Of a DNA stretch of 64,000 nt, positions 46,078-58,400 are shown in pieces. The stretch is from Rhynchosporium graminicola (lineage: Eukaryota; Ascomycota; Leotiomycetes; Helotiales; Ploettnerulaceae). The first letter of the stretch is position 1. Each line of letters begins with the position of its first letter. The notes under the pieces are model-generated. The model did not search any database, had not been told where the DNA came from, and saw only the letters and a program-made list of their open reading frames with translations. Where the stretch lies: NCBI GenBank assembly GCA_900074885.1, contig FJUW01000046.1, forward strand, positions 907,645-971,644, written 5' to 3'. The translations under genes were made by a program, and so were the position numbers.

Positions 46078-46898
46078 ATGCCTCGCACCTCCAATATCCA
46101 TGTAAATGTCTTCACTAGACCTGGAAGTGTAACATATACGCTCCCATCGCCTCCATATTCTTCGCCCTGTACGACTATCACATTGCCCGTGAATTCGACT
46201 TGGACCTCCGGCTTGCACTGGTTAGTATTCTCGCATTACCTTCAAGTCTTCCCTTCCGACTTGAACCGCAAAGCATATGTTAACATCCGAATTCTGCTCA
46301 TCCTTCTCGAAGCAAGAACAAGAACAATAACATTCAAAACAGGCATGAGACTCACACGGAATTCCTCCAGATCATCTCTGGGGCCGCTCTTATAACACTT
46401 AACAACGTCGCCCAAATCTACACCTCCCTCGACGGCATCGTAGCCGTTCCACGCTTCTCTAAACACGAGTGGCGACGCGCCTCTCTTGCCCCATCACTAG
46501 GCTACGACTTCTCTCCTCTTTCAGCTTCTCTCACCCAAGGACAGATAGACGATGAAGAGCTAGTAGTGCATGAATGGACCGATCCAAATGATGGGCAGAA
46601 AGAAGTGTTTTTCAGGAATCTGAGTGGGATTATTGCGGATGGTGTTGAGAGTAAGACTGGGGAATGGGTGATGGAGCTGAGGTTGTGGGCGTTGTTCAGG
46701 GAGGTGGACAATTGGCCTGTGGTTTTAGAGACATGCAGATTGCCAATTCTTGGGCCTGTATTGGAAAAAATTTCCTTGGGGAGAATATCAGAATGGGTTG
46801 TTACACATGCGGTCTTTGGGATTCTGGGTTGCCTTGGATGGGTGGTCGCTACGAAAGGGGTAAGAGAGGAGTACACGCCAAAGCGGCATGAATTGTAA
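46078..46898 (+). CDS. Cupin-domain protein with C-terminal hydrophobic segment
   Basis: Two exons, 46078-46220 and 46343-46898, 232 residues. The 122-nt intron (GTTAGT...AACAG) splits a Trp codon and restores the cupin signature GLHWHETHTEFLQIISG, with His at about 47, 49 and 52 and Glu at 54. The second cupin strand set has a further His in RFSKHEWRR. Such His/Glu sets normally bind a metal in the beta-barrel. Then come VVHEWTDPNDGQKEVFFRNL and a C-terminal hydrophobic stretch, WVVTHAVFGILGCLGWVVA, followed by YTPKRHEL. This architecture recurs in uncharacterised ascomycete proteins as far as I recall; substrate and location are unknown. The tail could be a membrane anchor (inference). The C-terminal HEL is not a canonical ER-retention signal. 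Confidence 0.8.
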
Positions 46899-47215
46899 GT
46901 AATGGGCTGTAAGAGATGAGGACTTTGATGATTGGCAACTGAGTTTTGGGACTCTAGAGCATTTCTTTATTCTCATATTACACGATAATTTTACCATTCC
47001 TGCGTGACGGCACTTGTCGAAGGAAAAGTTCATGTTAATGACCAGAAGTCATGAAACTACCAGGTAAAGAAGACATCTGATGCCAAGTCGGATAATCATT
47101 ATTCCCAATGCGGCCGCACTAGGATCTGGAATAGACCTCAAGGCTCGAATAATCTCCTCGCCGCGGCGCACTATTATAAATCCCAACTACCATCTTTGCG
47201 CTCAGTTTGAACACA
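46899..47215. other. Intergenic; ATP11 upstream region
   Basis: 317 bp between two plus genes. GCGGCCGC at 47,110 and a TATAAA-like ACTATTATAAAT at 47,171 lie about 45 bp before the ATP11 ATG. No other element was recognised. Confidence 0.5.
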
Positions 47216-48237
47216 ATGGCCAGCTTCCGCACACCTGCTCTACGCCATGTTGTGTCTGGAGCAGCACCATACCTGCGATCTACGCAACGGAGGTGGGCGC
47301 AAGTACACGATGTGCGGTTCTTAGCCACCCAACAATCAGATCGTGTGATTGAGAAATATAAGGAGAAGTTGGCGAAGAAAGCACAGGAGTAAGTGCGCAA
47401 CTCGGTTCTCTGTTGAAAGCTGAAGCTGCTAGTTTACGAGAGAGTATTTGCTGATGTAAAGTGTTTTCCAGGGAAGGTCTCAAGGATATTTCAGAGCTAA
47501 AAGAAGTCTACAAGGACAAAATTTTACACCTCAAACAGAAAGCTCTACGTATTCCCCTCTCAACACAACAAAATTCAACGACGTCGCCATTCCCTCCCGC
47601 TCCTCCCGCGCCCGAAGCACAAACACCTAAGCCTCCACCATCAGCGACGAAGATACCCCCCTCTTTGCCCGGTATTAAGACACTCTCCTCCTACCTCGAC
47701 ATCGAGAAGTCCCGCGTCCTCCCTCCCAAAGAACTAGAAGCCATCTGGCGGCTCCGACACGTCTCCGACCCTCAATCCCTTTGCGCTGTGATCCCCCTCA
47801 CCATCTACCAAAAACTGCAAAACACCGCGAAGAAACATCCTCATTTCATCCTACCCCTCCCGAAAGAAGGACAAGGCGCGGAAATTCACTTCCTGCAATG
47901 GACGTTTCCGGCTGAGAATACGGTTACGGTGTTGTTTACACATTTGGCGGAGTATAAGTTGAGGGGGGAGTATAGTGAGCCGCACACGACGATTACGCAT
48001 CATTTGGAGTTGGCGGAGGAGAAGGGTGTCGTGTTGTTGCAAGGCCAGGTTGTGGAGGGTAGAGGCGTTAGTGTGAAAGAAGCCCAGTGGCTGATACTCT
48101 GTTTGCAGAAATTCTATGGGGGATTGGGTGGAGAGGAAAATAGTGAAGGCAGGAAGAAGCTTTTGGAGCAGTTTAGGAAAGGAGATCCGGGTTTTAGTGT
48201 GGATGAGTTATTAGAGGAGTCAGAGAAGATTATATGA
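47216..48237 (+). CDS. ATP11: ATP11, mitochondrial F1-ATPase assembly factor
   Basis: Chaperone that binds the F1 beta subunit in the mitochondrial matrix until it assembles with alpha. Exons 47216-47388 and 47472-48237 give 312 residues. The 83-nt intron (GTAAGT...TCCAG) is phase 2 and joins KKAQE to EGLKDISELKE. The Arg/Ser/Ala-rich N-terminus (MASFRTPALRHVVSG...STQRRWAQ) is a presequence. The conserved block begins with DRVIEKYKEKLAKKA and continues, after a Pro-rich linker (residues about 105-140), with LPGIKTLSSYLDIEKSR and LEAIWRLRHV. Later come FILPLP, IHFLQWTFP, VLFTHLAEYKLRGEYSEPHT and GVVLLQGQV. Length and order match the ATP11 family. Start chosen at the first ATG. Confidence 0.93.
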
Positions 48238-49171
48238 TGATTATATTATGGCGTACATATACACTGGACCTGGGTGCTGATGAGATGAAACAAGAGTAGA
48301 TGAGTGAAGAAGATATGATACCAGGGGAACCTTTAATTTTAAGATAGCATTATTGTACATAGAGCAAATAGCTGTATAAAGACTTTATAACTCTCCAGTC
48401 GCCCTCTTGTCTAGGTATGTAAATGTGGAAGTGATTTTACTCTACTCCCAAGTCCTACAGAAGCGACCACGATGCTTCCCTAGCATAAAGGACATTCACT
48501 AAAACGACCAAGTAGTAAATCTCTGGTCGAGGATGAGCACTGCTCACTAATATAAACTATCAGCTCACTGCTTATTCAGGAGTCGGTGAAGAGAGGCAAT
48601 GTCAACAAATGTTCTATAGTCAAAGTCCTCCTTTATGCCCAGCAGATAGAAGAAAGAAACACAAGTCTTGCAAAGTCCCTCCACTTCACATTCTGATCAA
48701 TAGAATGGAGGCGAACGACTAGCAAGACCTTCGGTTGTGACTGATTTCTCGTTCATCTGGCTATAAAACACTTGGGCAAAAGCGTGAAAAGGATGAGGTA
48801 ACACTTCGCTAAAAAAGAAAAGTGGAGATGCGTTTGTTTACTTCTTGAACAACCTCGAGAGACAGCACGTGCACTCAGAAGTCTATTCACTTGTTTGAAT
48901 ATCAGTCAAAGGTGAACAAATGAAATCAGACTAAGAATTTTTTTGATTCGAGACAACATTATCACGCTTGAACAGTTTCACGCCAGCTCCCTGCCACTCA
49001 ACCCAGTTCGCTTCTACTTTCGAATCTCCCCTACTCAACCACAAGGTCTGCTTCTTCCCTCTTCGAACAATAACAACAAAAAACGCACACTCGAATAATA
49101 ATTCTACCTTCAAATTTTCACCTTTAGTCTCAAAGAATTTCAACCCAAACAAGAACAACACCACCGCCACG
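48238..49171. other. Intergenic
   Basis: About 930 bp between ATP11 and the next plus gene. The last 200 bp are open in the frame of the downstream gene (from an ATG at 48,968), but they are Ser/Asn/Thr-rich and A-rich near 49,070-49,165, more like a 5' UTR. No RNA gene was recognised. Confidence 0.5.
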
Positions 49172-50810
49172 ATGGAGACCAAACCCCACGTCCCTCTTCA
49201 CAAACGTTCCCTATCTCTCTCCACGTCCAAGTCCCCGCAATCCGAAAGCTCTACCTCTTCGAAATCTGCAAAGCGTCAGAAGATAGCTAGTAGCCCGTCT
49301 CAGGACTCTGATGAGAATGGTGGAAATGCACTTGGGATCACCTTTGGAGAGAAGGATGGTGGTGAGCGAGAGTTGGAAATCGCGGACTCACAGGATGTTG
49401 AGGACATGGATGTGGATGATACTGCCGACGATGAGTTAGACAGCGAGGAAAATATCAGCGAGAAAGCCAAAGACAAGGTCACCGCAAAGCCTATCAAGAA
49501 AACAGCCGCAGCTCGCCTTCCTTCCTCGCGGATCAAATCTGGGGGCTCTTCTATTCCCAGCAAACCCAAAAGTGGAAAGAATATCTCTCTATCAGCCTTA
49601 GTGTCAAACAAAGGCTCAGCAACAAACGATGTAAAACGTCGTCTCTCCAGCGCCGGAAACTTTCATTTCGATCCCCGCGAATTCAAGTCAATCGTCCGTT
49701 GGACCCGCATGCACCGCACCACCAAGGTCACGCATCATAAAGCAGAATTCGTGGAGTTGTTAAGTCACATGGGATTTATGGATGCGGAGTTGAGCACTGA
49801 GGAGCAGAATGCTTTAAAAGCAAAGGTGGGGCTGAAGATGAGGACGACGCTGAATGTTGCTATGCGGAAGGCAGGTGGTGAGTCTTCTCCCTTCCTCTTT
49901 TCATTCTTTGACTTGCAAATCTCGAGGCTTCTGGACCATTAGTCTTTGGCCTAGATGTATGAGGGAAATTCGTGGACGTTCTGGTTGAGAGCTTTCTCTT
50001 TGCTTAAAGAACGTCTTCGAGTGATGAGATGGAAGAAGGGAATGCTTGCTGATTCTTGCAACAGCTATCACAGACAGTCACGATGGCTATGAAAGCTCAG
50101 GCTCCAGTGTCTTCCAGCCTCTCGCTTTCGCAGAGTGGACTCACTGGTGGTTTAAGAGAGGCTGGGATGGATCGCTCACCAAGCCTGACAAGGTCAAGTA
50201 CGAGGCAGTCATGAATGAGCCGGATTCCGACGACGAGGCAGTGACTGCTAATACTCAGCAAGAGAAGAAGCAAATTGAAGGCAAAGGCAGGGCCAAAGAA
50301 ACTGCTAAGGAAAATGGAAAAGGAAAATCCAAAGTTCGAGAGCAAGATGCACGGGTCCACTCGCCTGTCCGAAGATACTCATCAGCAGAATCCGAAGCTA
50401 CAGTATCAGCAGATCTTCAGCTAGAAGAGAACATCTCACAATACCCATTCTCACACTACAAAGAAGATGATAACCGACCTGAACTCTTCATCGTCGAAGA
50501 ACCCTTCCTTGAAGTCTCAGAGCCTGCCTCTCCAATACCACCACCCAAGAACGATTTCCCCGATGTCACAAACTGGAATACATACCTCCTCAACAAAGAG
50601 ATTATCGACGAGCATGACTGGAACTACCGTGTCATGACCGCTCAGAGCCTTGGTCTTGACCTCAAAGCCGTCGCTGCTTTGTATCCTGATCCACATCCTG
50701 GCTATGAAGCACCCCCTCATGAGGAAAATGATGATTTTGCTGGGTATGCAACTGTGGCTCCAGATCTTGGAGTACCAAAGCCTGTCTTCTCGAAGGCTGT
50801 TTCTGGTTGA
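49172..50810 (+). CDS. Hypothetical charged protein, unrecognised
   Basis: Exons 49172-49877 and 50065-50810, 483 residues. The 187-nt intron (GTGAGT...ACAG) joins MRKAG to ITDSHDGYESSGS. The start at 49,172 has a good context (CACGATGG); an upstream in-frame ATG at 48,968 is less likely. The N-terminal 150 residues are Ser/Lys/Asp-rich and probably disordered, with a possible nuclear signal (KSAKRQK). A compact, conserved-looking part follows (DPREFKSIVRWTRMHRTTK, HKAEFVELLSHMGFMDAEL). Exon 2 has FAEWTHWWFKRGWDG, a Lys/Glu-rich linker and a C-terminal acidic/aromatic part (NTYLLNKEIIDEHDWNYR). No family is recognised; nuclear location is inference only. Confidence 0.8.
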
Positions 50811-51420
50811 GGGAGAGAAGATTCCATGGACTATGTCATCAAATATGAGAGTAGTGCATAAATAAAAACGGATTTCGAATCAATCTTCGAATATCGTGAA
50901 ATGTCTTCAAAAACTGGATTCTGGAAGTTGATATAATAACGTGCTGCTTATTCGGAAGTCTATAGTGTCTTCTCATTCCATCCTTTCTCTTCTAAGGATC
51001 TATTGCTGGCTCTTGTGACTCTTGCTTTCAGGCCACCAAGAATCCATAGACGTCGGGCGATCCTTCATTTGACACGGGGGAAAAGGATGTGAGAAGTAAG
51101 AGCTTCTTATCGTTTCCTACTGAATGGACATTTGTTCCCTCTAAACTGACACCCTCGTTGATCCGGGCGCCCAACGCATGCTCTTTATCTGTTGATATCA
51201 AGGATATACGGATAGCTCGCTCACTGCCTCGTAATATATGCGTTCCCTCTGCTACATCTAATATATTCGGTCAAGTATTCTGTATTCCGTGCCTGAAGTA
51301 TCTGCTATCAATTAATCACTAGGCTCGAACGATAATTTCTACTAGGTTTTATTATCTTTGTATTAATATTATCTACAAGATCTTCTCCGTACCGGCCCTT
51401 CGCAAGCTCCGTGGTCACGG
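50811..51420. other. Intergenic, right edge of the gene island
   Basis: 3' region of the preceding gene, then a drop in GC content after about 51,300. A short GC-rich remnant (CCGTACCGGCCC near 51,385 to GCGCAGTCGC near 51,430) is not assignable. The open frame at 51,089-51,322 has no support. Confidence 0.5.
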
Positions 51421-52800
51421 GACCTTGCTTCGCGCAGTCGCTAGTGAATTTATAATAGTATATTTCTATTATTAATAATAAGTTATAAGTAAATAGCATT
51501 TAAGGTTATAATAGTAGCAGTTTTTAAGTAATATTTATATTAAATTTCTATATAAAGAATAATAAAGTAATTAGATAGAAAATATAATAAACTTATAAAT
51601 ACTTCTCTTTTATATTATAAAAATAATTTACCTCTTTAAGTAATATTATAAGTATTAAGTATATATATAAAATCTATAGATTAATTTTAATTATAATAGA
51701 TATAAAAAAACTAAAGGATCTTAATACTACTACTACTACTATAATTTCTATTATTATTATTATTATTATTATTACTACTTTTCTCTCTTTATATAAATCA
51801 TTTATAGCTCTTTTATAGTCTATAGCTATAATATTAGTTACTTATAAGGCTAGCTTTATCTTCTATTACTAATACTATAATATAGCTATCTTCTTTATTA
51901 TTATTATTATTATTATTACTACTTTTCTCTCTTTATATAAATCATTTATAGCTCTTTTATAGTCTATAGCTATAATATTAGTTACTTATAAGGCTAGCTT
52001 TATCTTCTATTACTAATACTATAATATAGCTATCTTCTTTATTCTATCTTTATATTACTACTTTATATATATATATTAGTTTTTCTAATATTTATTTTTA
52101 AATACTTATTAAGTTAGATCTTTTATAAACTTTAGGGCTATAAGACCTTATTCCGCGTGATTATTATTTACTATAGTTAATTTATAATAGCTTATTTCTA
52201 TTATAATAATGAGTAATAAGTAAGAGAAACTGTAAGTTATAATCAGAGTAGTATTCTAGTAATAGAAGTAAATTAAGTAACTAAATATATAGCTATATTA
52301 TAAGTACTTCTCTTTTTTGTTATGATAATAATTTTCTTCTTTAAATAATACTATAGTTATAGTAGATATATATAATAATTCTCTTATATTTATAATATAT
52401 ATTAATATATTATAGAATATCTAGTTTTATTATTATTTCAATTACTATTATTACTTTTATTATAATTATAATTAAATTTGTTACTACTACTATTACTATT
52501 ATTATTCCTTTCTCTTTCTATAAGTTATTTATAGCCCTTCTATAATCTACAGACTTATTATTTATTACTTATAAGGCTCGTTTTACTCTCTATTTTTAAT
52601 CTTAATATAGCTATCCGCGCTAATTTTTTTCTTATTACTACTCTTTATATATAAGTTAAATTTTTCTAATATTTTTTTATCTTTATTATTAAGCTAAAGC
52701 TCTTTATAAGCTTTAAGATTATAAGTATTTCTATCTCGTAATCGCTATAAGTAATAGTCTATTCTTATTACAATATAAATAATAATATTAAAGAGACTTG
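51421..52800. repeat. AT desert made of degenerate repeats of about 0.7 kb
   Basis: Two diverged units (about 51,430-52,170 and 52,180-52,790) share the order ATTTATAATAG..TATTTCTATTA, ACTTCTCTTTT, TTTCTCTTT..ATA, TTATAGC.CTT.TATA and ACTTATAAGGCT. Nearly all positions are A or T. No coding capacity was seen. Confidence 0.65.
51755..52042. repeat. 144-bp tandem duplication with TTA microsatellite
   Basis: Two adjacent copies of a 144-bp sequence (TTA run, TACTTTTCTCTCTTTATA... to ATAGCTATCTTCTTTA). I see no difference apart from the TTA run length. Confidence 0.9.
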
Positions 52801-53708
52801 AAGGATATAATAATAATAGTATTCTAAGTAATAATAATAATCTACGTATTAGTAATTCCGTATTAGGAAACCGGGATTTCCTAAATAAGGAATCTCTCGC
52901 CTAAAAGCTTAGCTGCTCTAGCGCTCGTGCTACTCTAAGACGGTCGGAATAAGTAGTCACGACCCCTGCTAGTTCCCTGGGAGACTTACTAAGTATATAT
53001 ATATAGTACTATTTCTAACTTCATATTTCCTTAATTTTCATTCCAATATATCAGCTATATATACTCTCGCCGTTAGACTTTCGCGATCACAAGCCGGCCC
53101 CTATCACCTGTATTACGCTTAGATTTCCTTCACTAAGCTAGGCCTACGCTCTAATTAGCTAGTACCTATTCGAAATATCTCTTAATATACTCTCGCTAGC
53201 GTTACTATTAAGATTCTGCCTTATACTATCTCTATTCTAACCTAGATCGCTTCGGAGTTACTAACACTCTACTACACGTATATAGCTATAATAATACTTC
53301 TTATTTCCGAGAATAGATCTATAATAGATAATAATAAGTTACGCTTTATAAGTATAAGTATTCTTCCCTATTACCGCTTCCCCTTACGAAGTCGCCTAAG
53401 TAGCTAATATCTACTAGGCCTTACTACTTATCAGGACTCAGGAGTACCTTAAGGAGGAAGAGGAGGGCTTAAAATAGAGGATACTTTTAATATAATAATC
53501 TCTTACGAATAAAGAAATTTAAGCTTAAGTAGAAGATATAGCGATACTAGGAGAGAGAGTAGTTAGAGTAAAGCGAGCTAAATCAGCTACACACGATTAT
53601 CTAAAGGATTTTAGGAAGAGCTAGAATACCCCTTATCTTCAGTATTTAGTAAATAATACTTAATTTAAAGACTCGAAGGATTTCAAAGTAATGAATTTAC
53701 GTATTAGT
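52801..53708 (+). mobile_element. Degraded gag-like frame of the element hosting the 53.7-61.6 kb insertion
   Basis: A plus-strand frame with RIP-type stops reads TQEYLKEEEEGLK (near 53,440), ILGERVVRVKRAKSATHDYL (near 53,545) and FKDSKDFKVMNLRIS (up to 53,708). Acidic/basic helical composition like this is usual for LTR-element gag proteins. The frame stops at the insertion and resumes at 61,556. The sequence to about 53,090 may include its LTR/leader, but no boundary is certain. Confidence 0.6.
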
Positions 53709-54007
53709 TGTAACGACACAAGACTCGAGGCGGTATACAAGCAAGAATAAACAAGTAGGGAGGCTAAGAGCGATCTTATATAGTCTAATACAAAGGAAAT
53801 AAAAAGATAAGGAAGGAAGAAGAAGAGAGATAGAGTATAAGGCACCTTATATACATATGCCGGTACTAGTCCGATACTATACCGAGTCGGATACTAGTTC
53901 TGCCGGGATACCTATGAACTTAGGCCCTAATATCTATCCTTCTTCTTATATAATATTCAGGTAAGCTACTTCTTCTTATATGATATTCAGGTAAGCTATA
54001 TTATCAT
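53709..54007 (-). repeat. 3' LTR of the chromodomain Gypsy element
   Basis: Starts TGTAACGACACAAGACTCG, ends ATTATCA (RIP version of GTCGTCA) and is followed by a run of C, the complement of a polypurine tract. It contains a tandem block of about 32 bp (TTCTTATATGATATTCAGG type). Matches 61,256-61,553. Confidence 0.85.
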
Positions 54008-54500
54008 ATTACCCCCCCCCTAAGAAGAGCTTAACCCTAAGCTCGGAAGGTTATAGTTTATACTGGAAATTAGTCTTTATTATAACTATTTTCATTGATA
54101 TTCGCGTAATAAGCGCTAGCTGCTCTTTAGTAGTAGTAAATTCTTTATCAGGTTCTAACTAGTTATATCGCTATAATAGTACTAAATTAGTTATAGCTTC
54201 TAAATTAGGCAGTAAGCTATATTTACTTTATCTATTTATAGCAGGAGTCGAGTTTAAGTGAAGCATAAGGTATATAAAGGAAAGGGTTTATTAAGATTAA
54301 AGCCTCTCCTTTTTAACCGCGATAACTACTTAAACTTATAAGTTTACTCTCCCTAGACTACGATATAGTTCCTAGAGTAAGTATTATTACTAATTACTAT
54401 AGTAGTTTATTATAATCTTATATATTAATCGACCTAATTTACTCTTCTCTTATTATAAGTAAGTTCCTCGCCTTAGTATTAGGGATAGTCTTCAGGTAAG

Positions 54501-55490
54501 GTGCAGGGGTTCTACGGATCTATAACGCTAACTCCTATAGTGCCCTTACTAGTTCCTGCCGGTACTCTTTTAGCGGCGTATTATATATATTACCTGCGAT
54601 ATATTTATACTTTCCTTAAGATAAAGTATAATAATACTCTTATTCTAGAGCTTCTATATTCGTTTAATAAGCCTAACTCTAAGCTTTATAAGTATTATTC
54701 GGCGTTAAAGAGTAGTTATAAGTATATAAGTTACTTGAACTTAAATATAGTTATATATACTAACGCGTTATAGTTACCTAATTATATTAATATAAAGTAT
54801 ACTATTTTATCCGGTTTACTTCCTAGTAGCGAAGCTAAGGACGCGGAGCTGAATCAGGGCAGTATCGTAGCTACTTATAAAGCGATTAATCGTATCTATT
54901 ATCTTACGAAATCTATTACTTCTACTACTATATTAGAGATTACTACTACGTAATTAGCAGAGACTTAAGCTTTAAGGCGTTCTATAGAGAAGGTATTTAA
55001 GGAGTTAGAGTTTATTAAAGTAGTAAGTTAAGATCTTAAACCCTTAGATACTAGTATAATACTAATATAATATAGGATTTAGATCTTCTAATAATAGATT
55101 CGGCGAAATCTAAGTTAATAGTATAAATAGTATTAAAGTAAACGAAAGAGTTAAACGCTATTATATAGGAATTTACGAAGAAAGCTATATTTAAGGCTAC
55201 GATATCTAATACTAAGGGAAAGAGGAATTTGCCTTCTAGTTCAGAGATAGCGTTAGTTCTAGATACTCCCGGACTCTCTCTAAAGAAGAAAGCGCGTAGT
55301 ATTAGCTATTATACTTAGTCTACTACTAGGGCTACGTTAGTAAATTTAAGTAAAGAGTTAGATATAGTAGTTCTAGTTCTAGATATTCTAGATTTACTAG
55401 AAGCTCCGAAGAACTTAGGGGAGAAAGCTAGTAAAGTAGAGGTAGTAAAGGAAGCAGAGTTTTAGATATAGCGTTATTATAGAGTATAAT
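54501..55490 (+). other. Antisense open frame inside the Gypsy element
   Basis: On the strand opposite to pol, between the chromodomain end (about 55,597) and the 3' LTR (54,007), a plus frame is open from 54,501 to 54,773 and continues past a single TAG. It runs with few, mostly TAA/TAG stops to about 55,050. A frame one base off then continues to about 55,490 with long open pieces (KRNLPSSSEIALVLDTPG, SKELDIVVLVLDILDLLEAP, KNLGEKASKVEVVKEAEF). Composition is Leu/Lys/Ser-rich with a hydrophobic N-terminal part (VPLLVPAGTLLAAYYIYYL). No ATG marks its start and no domain is recognised. Stops look like RIP hits on an older ORF of about 330 codons. It could also be non-coding with chance openness. 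Confidence 0.45.
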
Positions 55491-58400
55491 TAAGGGATTA
55501 TCCTTAGTAATAAATTTTTAATACTAGTAACTATAATAGTTTATTATCCTCTAAGTAACTATAGTTATCTATTTTGTCTTCCTAGGCCTTAATCTACTAA
55601 TCTAGTTTACGCGGAGGTCTAAGTTTACTTAAGTTAGTAGCGTAAAAGTCTCTAAGCTTATATAGAGTACTTATTAGGTCGGAAGTATTATACTAAGTTA
55701 AGTCCGAGTTATAGCTTAGCTAACTAACTTAATACTTTAGATTACCTCTTAGGAGCTATATAATAAGTATATCTTATAACTCTTACTTTTCTTAAGTAGT
55801 AATAACCTCCGGGGGTAAGTTTAGTAACTCCTAGCTTAGTAATAAGTCGTCCGGGTCCTTAGAGAGTAATTCGAGAGCGAATATATCATATATAGAAGAT
55901 CTAGAGAGTAAATCTAGTTTAAAGGAGTATCTGATCTTAGCTAGGACCTAGTATAGTCCTACCTAGAGGCTAGATAGCTTCTTACTTAGCTAGTAATTCT
56001 TAAGGTTCCTTATAGAGAGAAATACCTTATCTCTAACTTCCTAGTTAATATTACGCTGTTTCGGGTTAGTTATAGCGCTTATCTTCTGCTAAGTAGCTAG
56101 TATATTAGCTTTTATAACCTCGATAGTAGATTTAGTATATTTAGCTAGGGATTTAGTATTAGTATAGTTAAGCTTCTCTTACGGTATCGATATAGTAAGT
56201 TACTTCTAATCCTAGCTATTCTATAGTAGTATATTATATTTAAGGGTATATAGCGCTATACTAATAGAATCATAAGGTAAGGTTACTTAAGCGCGGTCTA
56301 TCATTAGTAGTAGTTCGCCCTAGTTACTCTAGTAGTAATTAACGAAAGGTCTAAGGCGTTAGTTAATATATTAGTTTATAATCTCTATATATCCGTTAGT
56401 TTACTAATAGAAGGAGATAGAGAGCTTAACTTTAACTCTAATTATATAATAAAACTCTTACTAGAAGGATAAGATAAACTAAGCTCCTCGGTAAGATATA
56501 ATTAAATTAGAAGTATATCTGAAACGATATATCTATTAGATAAATAATATCGCTATCCCGCGGGTATCGATATTATAATAGTATAGTATTAATATAGAGT
56601 CCTTCCTTAGGTAGTCGATAAATACTAATATCCTATTAAACCCTTAGTTATTAGGCGAGAAATCCTTAAAATCTATAGCTAAATACTATATAAAGTAGCT
56701 AAGTACTAGTAATAGATAGAGGAATCCTTACTATTTCGTCTGCTTCAGATAAGAGTACTAGTAAGAGTAGTAATTACGAGTATACTATTTCATATCTGAT
56801 ATAAGTCCTTTCTAATAGTAATAGATAGAAATTATTTCAGTAGTCTTATAAGCGTTTAGATAAGTAGAGGAAACTTGATTATAGACTTCGCTAATTAAAC
56901 AGTTATATAGCAGGGTATAGCGTTATACGTATAGATAACTATTATAAAGTAGTAAGCTAACGTTAATAGTATAGCTATTTCCTAATATATTCTGTTTATT
57001 AAAGAATAATTCTTAGTTGAATTAGTATAGTTTCTCGATTAAATTAAAGGAGTTACGTATAGGTTCCGATAGCGTATTAGTCCTTAGTGATATTAGGTAT
57101 ATATAACTAATTTACTTAATATAATATTCAGCTAGTTCTATATTAATCCTAAGGTCTAGGTAATCTAGAGATAGTAATACCCGAGATCTATTATCCTATT
57201 TCTATTATTCTTATATCCTTAGATCTTATTTCTTATAGCTAAGGATATTAGCTTTAGTATTATCTTTACTAAGAGTATATATAATTTAGAAGTTGAATTC
57301 GGAAAGGAATTCTATCTATCTAGCTTACTTACTAGTTAGGACCTTAGTAGTTATAAAGTATTCTAAGGATCGATAGTCCGTATATACGCCGGTATAGTAT
57401 CGTAGAGATATAAGTTCCGGTCTCTATTTCTGGAAAGACTTAATAATAGTATATAATTCCTTATTATAGATCTCTTAGTTTAGTTCGTATTTATTAAGAA
57501 TATAAGAGTAGAATCTAATTAGATACTACTAGTTATCTTTATATAATTAGGAGATAACTCTAGCTATTATACTATTAGAGGTATTAGTTTCTAGTTTAGT
57601 CTATAATTTAGGGTCGAAATAATATAGTTTCTGCACTAATAGTAGCTATTAATATAACTCGTCGAAGGACTTCTTGTAATTATTAGTGAAATTCTATAGT
57701 ACTATAGGCCTAGTAAGTATTAAGAGAGGTTTAGTAATAAAGCCGAAATTCTAAATAAATTAATAATAGAAACTATAGAATTCTAAGAAAGATTTTATAG
57801 CTATTACTATTTCGGTATACTTCTAGTTTACTAATAGTACTACCTTCTCGGGATCTGGCTCGATTCTATTAATAGTAATAATATATCTAAGGTATTTAGT
57901 CCGAGTAATATGGAATTCGCTTTTCTTAATATCTACTTAGAGTCCGGTATCTATTAAGTATTGTAGTACTAATTTAATATATTCCTTATATTCCTAGAGC
58001 GTTTTCGAGTATATAAGAATATTATCTAGATAAGCTATATAGAAGTTATCTAGGTAGTCTAGTAATATATTATTTATATATTATTAGTATATACTAGGTT
58101 TATTATAGAGCCTAAAAGGTAGTACTTTATATTTATAAGATCTGAAGCAGGTTCAGAAGATAATATACTCCTCTGATTCGGGGTCTATATAGATATAGTT
58201 AAATACTGCCTGGATATCTAGTTTAGTAAAGATTACTACTTTAGATATACGAGTTAAGAGCTTATCGATCCTTAGAATTAGATAGGAATCCTTTCGAGTG
58301 ATCGTATTAAGCTTACGATAGTCGATATAGAAGCGTAATCCTCTATCGGCCTTCTTAATAAATAGTATAAGTAATACGAAAGGACTTTAGCTAGATTCGA

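Noticed and set aside
21480..50810. Biosynthetic cluster or defence system
   Set aside because: The genes are housekeeping or unrelated unknowns; no polyketide, peptide-synthase, transporter or NLR-type genes are seen.
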